A stretch of DNA of 64,000 nt, taken from assembly GCA_047967505.1 (NCBI GenBank), contig CM106540.1. One strand, written 5' to 3'. The position numbers were made by a program, and so were the translations under genes. The notes beneath the pieces are model-generated. The model was not told the DNA's origin and searched no databases. It was given only the letters and a program-made list of their open reading frames with translations. Shown one piece after another: positions 56,017 through 64,000 of this stretch. The number at the start of each line of letters is the position of its first letter. Position 1 is the stretch's first letter. This DNA is from Dipteris shenzhenensis. Lineage: Eukaryota; Polypodiophyta; Polypodiopsida; Gleicheniales.

Positions 56017-56034
56017 CCCCCAACAACGGTGCCA
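56017..56034 (-). promoter_or_regulatory. Second gypsy-type primer binding site candidate
   Basis: The minus strand reads TGGCACCGTTGTTGGGGG, 14 of 18 matches to the tRNA-Asp class site. It is preceded by GGGAACATT, like the end of a gypsy LTR. No gag follows recognisably on the minus strand before the minisatellite. Confidence 0.5.
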
Positions 56035-56332
56035 AAATGTTCCCACTATTCCTCTCCTTTCCAAGTATGAGGGTTTTGGTCACCTATAGTCATGCTATTG
56101 CTTATTGTAGCATATGTGTTCACAAATTTACAATAAGACCTCGAGTTGTATCCAGTGAGAGGCGTAAAGCATGGAAAGCAGTTCTAGTGCATGCTAAAGT
56201 GAGAAAGAAGCAATGATCACAAGGATTGGTGGAGGTTCGCACCTCCATAGGGATTCAAGGGTTTAGGAAAGCATTGAAGGATTTAGAAGGAGGGTAGGGT
56301 TGAGAAAGCTAACTAGGGTTCTAGGTTTAAAA

Positions 56333-56508
56333 AAGAGTTGCAAGGTTGAGGATTGGAGAGCTATTTTCCTTCACATACTCATGCAGTTAAGGGTTAAGAA
56401 AGGGTCAACTATCTTAACGGTTGTTAAGATAGTCGACACTTTCTTAACCCTTAACCGCATGAGTATGTGAAGGAGACTAGCTCTCCACTCCTCAACCCTA
56501 CAACTCTT
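56333..56508. repeat. Foldback element with 86-bp arms
   Basis: The arms at 56333-56418 and 56423-56508 are inverted copies with a 4-base loop and only a few mismatches. The stem contains TTAAGGGTTAAG words. It looks like a foldback or MITE-like hairpin, and ends directly at the telomere-like block. Short target duplications were not obvious. Confidence 0.93.
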
Positions 56509-56511
56509 TGA

Positions 56512-56876
56512 AAGGGTTTAGGGTTAAGGGTATAGGCTATAGGGTGTAGGGTATAAGGATTAGGGTATAGGATATCTATAGGATATACATATTGTGTTTA
56601 GGGTATAGGGTAAAGGGTATAGGGTATAGGGTAAAGCGTATAGGGTTTACGATTCAAGGTATAGGGTATAGGATCTAGGTTGTAGGATTTAGGGTATGAC
56701 ATAGGGTATAGGGTTTAGAGTTTCAGGTATAGGGTTTAGGGTAAATGATATAGGGTAAAGGGTATAGGGTTTATGGTTCAAGGTATAGGGTATAGGATCT
56801 AGGGTGTAGGATTTAGGGTATGCCATAGGATATAGGGTTTAGAGATTTGGGTATAGGGTTTAGGGTATTCATATGC
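56512..56876. repeat. Degenerate telomere-like repeat (TTTAGGG/TATAGGG variants)
   Basis: Dozens of 5-8-bp units such as TTTAGGG, TATAGGG, TAAAGGG and TGTAGGA, all G-rich on the plus strand. A higher-order repeat of about 124 bp is visible (GGGTTTACGATTCAAGG at 56643 and GGGTTTATGGTTCAAGG at 56767). It matches the plant telomere motif with mutations, as in interstitial telomere-like arrays. Confidence 0.88.
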
Positions 56877-58130
56877 TTAGCCAATCATGCTAAGTAATGG
56901 TCTTTACAAAAGACAATCCATGAATGTGAGTATTTCTAAATGGCATCACCCATGATACTTATTAATGGCATATGTTTAGTTAGGCATCCCTGACAAAACC
57001 GAAGTATTAAATAGAACCCTCGCCATGTTTGATGCGATCCTATGGATACTTTACGTCATTTTGAACAAGAGATTTGAGAAATACTTCCTCGTAACATCAT
57101 GCATGAATTCCAAAATGCTTGGCAACAACAACTAGCACAGCTTATACAATAACTACAAGGGGAACATGACCAAAAGAACAAACTTATTTCATGCCGTGCA
57201 AGCAAAATAAAGAGATACAAGGCTTAAAAGAAGAGCTCATTCAACTTAAAAAAGGCTAGATGCTATTCCATGTCAAAGGTCTACATCACTTATTGGAATT
57301 CAAAGGTCTACACCACTTGTTGGAATTCAAAAGTGGAGAGTCAATGGTGAGCCTTAATAGGACTCTCAATTCAAGATTTTTTCAACAATAAAGATCAAAG
57401 AGGACTACAGGGAAATCAATCAATTAAATGGCAACCCAAAAAAATGTCAACATGGACCCATCAAGGCAAAACAAAATGATCATTTAGTAGTAACAACAAT
57501 AAGTATTCCACTCCATGCAATAGAATGCAATCAAAACAACCAAAGACAAAATCTCTTTGGATATAAAATAAAGATTTGCATTTGTTTGTACCCAATAGAC
57601 ATCACTTGGATAAGATTACGCTTGGCATGGGTCCCTAAATGATGCATCATAAAAGTTGAGAATCCCCCTGCCCCAACAAAGCTTGTAAATGTAACATGTA
57701 AGGAGGGCTAAAGGAACTATGCATACCTTGGCAACAATGTGCAGAACCTACAAGCAACAAGGAATTACTTTATGCCCATACAAATGGGACACACATAAAG
57801 CATGAAATCATCAATCATAAGTGTTCTTGAACAAAAAGAGATACATACCATCCCAATTACAACTGGAATACTTTCAACCCAAAAGAAACAAGCCTAAGGG
57901 ATCCAAAGTATACAAGAACAAAGCTACATGCATTAGTAAAGACAGATAAATTAGCATGAGGCATGCATAATCAAAGGATGGAATACAATCCAACCATCAA
58001 TCATACAACATGATGGGGTTAAATTTTTGCCAAATACCTATACACATCCAAATTCAAGTGACAACTCTCAAATCTCCATACTAGCCCAACTTTTTGACAC
58101 TCTCAAGTATAGCAAAATCCAAATATCTAT
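56877..58130. other. Unassigned DNA
   Basis: No gene or transposon domain is recognised. AATTCAAAGGTCTACACCACTT-like words recur within 57,280-57,330. Confidence 0.5.
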
Positions 58131-58139
58131 AAGAAAGAA

Positions 58140-59610
58140 ATTTCTTCATCAAACATTTTCCCAATGATGATTTTGTTCTTTGAAAGAAAGAAGAATAAAA
58201 CAAATAAAGAAGTGGCTTTCAATAACACTCCATTGAGGGACCATACCACAAATAACATATTTTCACAACCTTGGCAAGCATAAAATTGCAAATAAGATTC
58301 TCTTGAATACTACAACTCTACCCCAACTCTATGAATCTGCACACCTAGGCACATAGGTTAGGTCCACAAACACTTGCATAGGTTTTTCTAGTTTATAAAC
58401 TATAGATGCACAAATAAAAACACCATTGCATATGGAAATGTCAAGCACTCAATCTCCAAATCAAGGCATAGACTCAAGAGTCCATAGGTCAATAAATGAT
58501 TATATTAAGCTTTAGGTAGCACAAGGCACCCACCCTACAAGCGTACACTCTCACAATCTTTAGGTGAAAATAGGAAACTGATAAGGACAACATTTGACCG
58601 TAATACAATTCAGTATAAAAAGAAGGTACATTTAACTCAAAGTTATTGACGTCTTATCAACATGCATATCTATTGGCTAGGCACAAGACAAAGAAGAGAA
58701 ATGGCAATTATTCCCAACATGCACATATGGTACCATGCTATTCAATACTCTCAAGACCAAGTACACAACTTGTGCCACATTGCTGACCTTAACCTCACTA
58801 TTGTGCAATACCAAGAAAAGTGGAACTCTAGAAGCACTAAAAACAAGGCAATAATTACTTCATCAAACATTTTCCCAATGATGATTTTGTTCTTTGAAAG
58901 AAAGAAGAATAAAAACAAATAAAGAAGTGGCATTCAATAATACTCCATTGGAGGACCAAGTGGCACTCAATCTCCAAATCAAGGAATAGACTCAAGAGTC
59001 CATAGGTCAATAGATGATCATATTAAATATCTGCTTTAGGTAGCACAAGGGACCCACCCTGCAAGCATGTGCATTCTCACAATCTTTAGGTGAAAATAGG
59101 AAGCTAATAAGACACAACATATGACCATAATACAATTCAGTACAAGAAGAGGGTACATTTAACTCAAAGTTATTGACATTGTCCATATCACAAATTCTCC
59201 CATGGGTTCCAACGATATGGATGTAGTCCCTAAGCCTTATCATAACCGACAACCTCATCCTTTTCTGTCTTACATGAATTTATCTCGACAAACAATGAAA
59301 CAAATGCCAAGATCCAAGAGCACATATACTATACAAATAGATTACAATAAGTAACAAATTGGCACCAAGCAAGATGATCAAACAAAAGTCTTATCAACAT
59401 GCATATCTATTGGCTAGGCATAAGACAAAGAAGCCAATTATTCCCTACATGCACATATGGTACCATGCTATTCAATACTCTCCAAACCAAGTACTCAACA
59501 TTGTGCCACATTGCTGACCTTAACCTCACTATTGCACAATATTGAGAAAAGTGAAACTCTAGAAGCACTAAAAAACAAGGCAATAATTACTTCAATAACT
59601 ACAATCACAT
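58140..59610. repeat. Segmental duplication with a ~215-bp presence/absence difference
   Basis: 58,446-58,960 and 58,968-59,600 are tandem copies sharing long words (GACTCAAGAGTCCATAGGTC, ATTCAGTA, CATGCATATCTATTGGCTAG, ATGGTACCATGCTATTC). Copy 2 has about 215 extra bases at 59,175-59,390 between TTATTGAC and GTCTTATC. Another block (CCCAATGATGATTTTGTTC) is shared between 58,155 and 58,873. No coding domain is visible. Confidence 0.85.
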
Positions 59611-60399
59611 CAAAGAAAAGCCTTATCAACTTTGGACCAATCAAATTTGACAACCTCAAACATATATGGAAAGTACACAGTGCAAAAAATTCCAACTCAA
59701 AGCTTTGGATACCCGAGCATGGGTACTCAAATTGGTAGGAGTTGTTAACCCTATGGTAGCAAGGGACATAAGCAAAGTCTAGAGCAATGAAGATGAGATC
59801 ATTGTGTGTGTGGAGTAGAGAAAAAGATTTTCTTGTAATATCTTGTGCTTAAAAGATACTTTGATGGATCTATAGGGTAAGGATAGAAATAATTCTCCCT
59901 ATAAAAGTTTTACCTGCAAAATAATGATCTAGAGAGAGAAAGCCTTACACTTTTGTGTAGAACACTTTTGCCTTACACTTTATGTAGGACACTTTTTCCT
60001 TATAATTTAGGAGATCTTGTGACATCCAAAATAACCCTGAAGCATATATGAGTATGACATATGTCGGGGAACTCAATGACACCAAGAAATAGAAAGCCTT
60101 AATGCAATTTCTTCCTTGACGAGGAAAAGAGGAGGGATAGATTGGTTTTGTAGTCCCTTGATAAGTGGTTTGTAGCTATTGAAGGTTGTGTCATGTTCCT
60201 TGACTTCTTCCTATGCCAAAGAATCATTAATGCTGAAAACCTCCTTGTCAAGTAGCAACTTAGCTTGAGAACAATGTACATGCATATTAGAGAATAGCAA
60301 TCTAAAAAATTCATTTAAAAAAAAGGGAGACATTTTTATTGAACATTGAGAAAAGATATTAATAGCATTTACACACTCGTCTTTAAACTAAAAAGAATT

Positions 60400-60753
60400 T
60401 TTGGCTATCCAAATAAACCATAAGGCTTGAGATCTTAAAGTAACCCAGGTAGTGTTGAAATCTCTTCCTAGTGGAAGCAAGAGAGTGCATTCTGCAAGAG
60501 AGTACATGGGTGAGTGGGTGATTAGCAAGCCAATGGGATGCAGGCTTGTGGATTTGGGATGAGGACCCTAATCCTAATCTTTGTATAAGTACACACACAA
60601 ATTAAAACGTGTGGTGTGGAATGGAAATCCAAATGTAGGAGTTGGATACATGTGGCTCATGGTGTCTCTCTCTCTCATCTTCTTGTGTGAGCTTCCACCA
60701 TCCTTCTTTGATCTCTTCCTCTCCGTGAGTATCCCAATCCATATTTTGTAGCA
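60400..60753 (+). repeat. 3' part of a copia LTR (start uncertain)
   Basis: DNA ending TTTTGTAGCA immediately before a primer site. It contains a TGTATAAG TATA-like word near 60,580 and a CT run near 60,665. The left boundary is not determined; TGTTGAAATC near 60,452 is one candidate start. Confidence 0.55.
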
Positions 60754-60767
60754 TGGTATCAAAGCTT
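60754..60767 (+). promoter_or_regulatory. Copia primer binding site, one base changed
   Basis: TGGTATCAAAGCTT differs from the canonical TGGTATCAGAGC at one G-to-A. Leader-like DNA follows, but no gag is recognised. Confidence 0.75.
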
Positions 60768-62759
60768 CAGGCTCTCTTTCCTCTCTATCTTGCCATTTTA
60801 CCCCCTGTTGAAGACTGCGATAGTTGCCATATATCTACTCTTCCATTTGTGCTATTATTGAAGGTTGTCTCCAGAAGGCCTTGTTTATGAAAGGTGACTT
60901 GCTCTCTATTGATGAAAGTGCTACTATTGTGGACTGTGGGCCTTTCAAATTTCACGTTGCCACACTTGTATCACCTACTCTAGGTTGTTGTCTGTGATTA
61001 CCAAAGAACTGAAGTTATTTGCTTCTCAAAAGTCTTCCATAGCATCTACGGGTTCTACTCTATTCCGTGAATCAACGTGGTGACTTCTATTTGATGCAAT
61101 GATCTTTTATGCCAAGAGGCTTATTCAATGCCATTTATCGTAGGCATGGTTGTTGCTAAGACACATAAAGTCATTACTTCATTAGAGAAGAGTGTTTGTT
61201 GTTGCCATCAACAAAGAAACTAGATTTGTCATGTGACACTTATTGCTTCCACAAATGTGTTGTTGTGACTCTTGCTACCATGTCTTTTGCCTCGTTTGGA
61301 TGTGTTTCTTCAATGGTGAATTTTGAGTGGTTCCTCTGATCTATGTGCAGCTCTTAGAACTTGTGATTAGCTACAACAGTCTCAGAATTGTCGCTTGAAT
61401 TTGCCTTCATCTCATGACGTCGAGAACTGATTCTCTATGTTTTTCATCTCCAAAGCTCCTTCAAAGGTTCAAGGATGGCTCTGGTGCTGACATGTGGAAT
61501 ATTGGTTTTGCCCCCTCTCCTTATCTTTCTAAGCTTCTATTTGTAAGTTAGCTATAATGTTGACTGAATTTTTGCCCTTGGGAGTTACTTTTCAAGCAGC
61601 TAGTTTTTGAGGCACTTACTAGCTACTACTGTTGCCTTCATTTTCAGCATATTTTTCACTTCAACAATTGTATTTCCTTTTTTTTGAAAAATAGTGATAA
61701 AAGCAATTTCTTTTGGTCAAATCAAGCCATTTGATGGAGAGGGGTTTTGCATGGGGCTTGGCATTTTGCAAGTAAGTTTTTGTGATTTTTTGAGTTTTTG
61801 TTGAAATTTTTCTATAGCTCATGGCATGCCATTAAAGATCGTATGGTGTAAAACTCTTACAACCATCTTGATCTCTAGCTACAAGGATTGATTTAACTCA
61901 ACCATAATGGTTTTCTTAATGGAAAATTTTAAGCAAAACTATGCATTTAACATTGGGAGAAATTTAAAATACTGTTATATGTACAACTTGTATTCTTACA
62001 TGCAAAGGACCCAAGACAAACAAACACATCTCCTACAAAACTAGAAACTATAGATGTTCGAATATTTGACCTATGGATGACCATCGTTACTCTGCTTCAT
62101 TGGTACAAATTCCTTGGAATAAAACAAAACTTGAACTATGTTGCCAAAGGGGTATAAATTCCTTGGAAAAAAACAAACTTTTGATACATGCACAATTTGA
62201 CCTCTTTGACACCAGAAATGAGCTCAAAAGGCCCAAAGCCCTTAAAAGCGACTGCAAACATGGGTACCTTTAGATAAAACCCCAAATGCCATCTAGGAAA
62301 AAGGTTTTTGGCACCCTGTCTTTATAGCTCGCCGATGAGCTATTGTTTCAAGCTATTTATGCTTGGCTCAACCACGAATGCAATAATGCTTGGCTTTTGC
62401 TTGCTTGCCTTTATAACTTAATGGTGATCTATTGATCCAAGGTATTTATGATGAGATCCTGTCCTCTAATAGAACTAGCTCCATGGTTTCCATTGAGTGT
62501 TTCTTATGTTTATGAAATGTATTACCCGGTTTTATTATTATTTATACTTGCATGGTGACATCCAAGAATTATAGCTAGCCACTAGCTATTAAATTAACAC
62601 ATAAAAATACTTGAAAACTCAAAAACTCGCAAAAAAATTAACTCACAAAATGTCAAAACCCGTTTCACATGTGGCAGATGCAAGTTAAGTATTTGTCGAT
62701 ATACAAAGGTTTGTGGCCTTATGTGAAAGGCACGAAGCAGATTGAGAGAGTTCTAACAA
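60768..62759. other. Unassigned DNA after the copia primer site
   Basis: Expected leader and gag are not recognisable. A short local duplication (AAATTCCTTGGAA) is at about 62,107 and 62,156. Confidence 0.5.
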
Positions 62760-62931
62760 TTTCTTCTATGTCATTGTTAGGAGTTAGAATTAGGAGGAGA
62801 TGAGAACAGACCACCCAATTTCTTTTATGTCATTTTGTAAGGAGTTGAAATCATGAAGAGATGAGAATAGACCACCCAAATGAATTCATTTGGAAATAGG
62901 AGGAGATGAGAACAGCCCACCCAATTGAATT
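62760..62931. repeat. ~60-bp tandem repeat, three units
   Basis: Units end in GAGATGAGAACAGACCACCC or a variant at about 62,815, 62,878 and 62,922. They flank the LINE remnant on the right. Confidence 0.8.
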
Positions 62932-62943
62932 CTTATGGGAAAA

Positions 62944-64000
62944 TTAAGAATCTCCTCTTTTCAAAGTGTAAGTCTTGATTCCATAGCTGAATCCTTCTCG
63001 TAATAGATTCTTGGTCCTGGTTTGTAAGTCTAAACGCTCTTTTGATTTCATTACAAAATTTTCACTTGAATTCATTCTTACGCCAAGCTCGATCCCAAGT
63101 TTGCAAGCCCCTTTTAAATAGCAACCATGCTTTAAGCATATATGTATCATAAAGAGGATTTTGTTTTAAATAAAACAAAAACCCAAATTGAGTCCAGACC
63201 CATAAAGGCACCCTTTCCAGAGAAAAAAATTTGACTCTTGATTTTCTCAAAAGCATACCATAAAGATATCCAAAGATGGCTCCCCTTAGTCTGACAAGTT
63301 TCATGATTGCATATAGGAGAAACACTAGGATAATTTTTCCATTTTGAAGCTCTCAAGGATCTGATATATATGAAGTTTCTAAGAAGGAGATTTTCCCAAT
63401 CCATATTAGGATGAATAGTTGATTTGATCACCCATGTAGGTTTCAATTTGTAAGCTACTTGTTGAATGTGTACTACACTTAGTCGTCCCTTAGATTTTTG
63501 TCTTATACAAATATACCATAATATCTTAGCAAGCCTTCTTCTAGTGTCTTACCTCCCCCTTGAAATTTTATGGATATCCTAATGAACGAGTCTTTGAAGG
63601 GTGCCAACATGAGAGGTAAAAGATAGAGGTGGGGTAGATGCATTGATTTAAGACTACCCTTCTTTGAGCTACATTAGCTTGGAATCCTCTACATCTATCA
63701 AGTTTTCTTCTAAATGTATTGAGAACTAATCCCACATCTCCTTCATTGTGACACTAAACCCATAGGAATACCCAATAGTTTGAAGGTTTTGCCTTTAGGA
63801 ATTTTTTATAGCCCAATTCATTTAAAAAGATTTGATCATTGCCTGATAGCATTGCATAACCTATTTTAGAGTGATTTATGATTGAGCTAGAGGTCAAGTA
63901 TAAAGTGTCCAAGAATTTTAGAGCCAATGTTAAGTCTTGAGGAGAATTTCTTAGACTAAGGTTTATATCATGAGCCAATAGTTAATCGATTACTTGCTTA
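62944..64000 (-). pseudogene. LINE C: reverse transcriptase remnant, runs off the window
   Basis: 63754-63978 reads MAHDINLSLRNSPQDLTLAL, ALKFLDTLYLTSSSIINHSK and IGYAML, matching the post-catalytic RT segment (YADD..L...; here AHD) of plant LINEs. 63147-63446 continues with ENLLLRNFIYIRSLRASKWK and 63062-63325 with later pieces in another frame. The words differ from LINE A and B, so it is a separate lineage. The 5' part lies beyond the right edge. The nearby ~60-bp repeats may mark its 3' side. Confidence 0.75.

Overview
The window reads as intergenic chromosomal DNA from a land plant with a large, transposon-filled genome. No host gene is supported anywhere in 64 kb, and almost every recognisable coding trace belongs to a decayed transposable element. 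The plant call rests on four things: copia LTRs followed by the plant-style initiator-Met tRNA primer site, DUF659-type hAT transposase, degenerate TTTAGGG-like telomeric motifs, and a C-to-T decay pattern in CHG context. The clade (gymnosperm, fern, other) cannot be fixed from the sequence alone.

Layout, left to right. 1-2.95 kb is unassigned. 2.95-4.71 kb is a LINE ORF2 remnant (minus strand). 4.7-9.05 kb is a decayed Ty1/copia element (copia A, minus). About 10.3-17.0 kb is a nearly complete but multiply interrupted Ty3/gypsy internal region (plus: gag, PR, RT, RNase H, INT). It is followed at 17.5-19.65 kb by an unexplained coding-like block with an 11-residue TQEP repeat. 19.7-21.1 kb is a copia 3' remnant (minus). 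21.4-22.9 kb is a dispersed LTR-like repeat. At 23.0-27.13 kb a plus-strand copia 3' end is split by copia D (minus, 23,116-26,469, both LTRs present), and the paralogue at 20 kb shows the empty site. 28.7-33.2 kb is a second LINE (minus) with a 5'-truncated LINE inserted in it in the opposite orientation.

36.2-39.3 kb holds a second copy of the LTR-like repeat, the TQEP block and an integrase remnant (minus). 40.0-40.3 kb is a compound foldback. 40.6-41.6 kb is a hAT fragment abutting a gypsy gag. 43.2-43.7 kb is a polypurine minisatellite. 45.2-47.2 kb is a hAT transposase pseudogene. 47.5-52.6 kb carries two copia 5' ends head to tail; the second (copia B) runs through gag, protease and integrase but lacks RT and RNase H. 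52.6-53.25 kb is a ~181-bp tandem satellite. 53.25-54.5 kb is the 5' end of a gypsy-like element (minus). 55.3-56.9 kb holds a GA-rich minisatellite, a second gypsy-type primer site, an 86-bp-arm foldback and a telomere-like block. 58.1-59.6 kb is a segmental duplication, 60.75 kb another copia primer site, and 62.9 kb to the end a third LINE.

The parts do not form a pathway; they record successive insertions followed by methylation-type decay. The observations most worth checking are: the conserved coding-like block shared by three loci; catalytic Glu-to-Lys changes in three of four integrases, at exactly the sites where the codon lies in CHG context; the foldback joined to telomere-like DNA; and the ~181-bp satellite. 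All coordinates of decayed elements are approximate to tens of bases unless a terminal motif is named.
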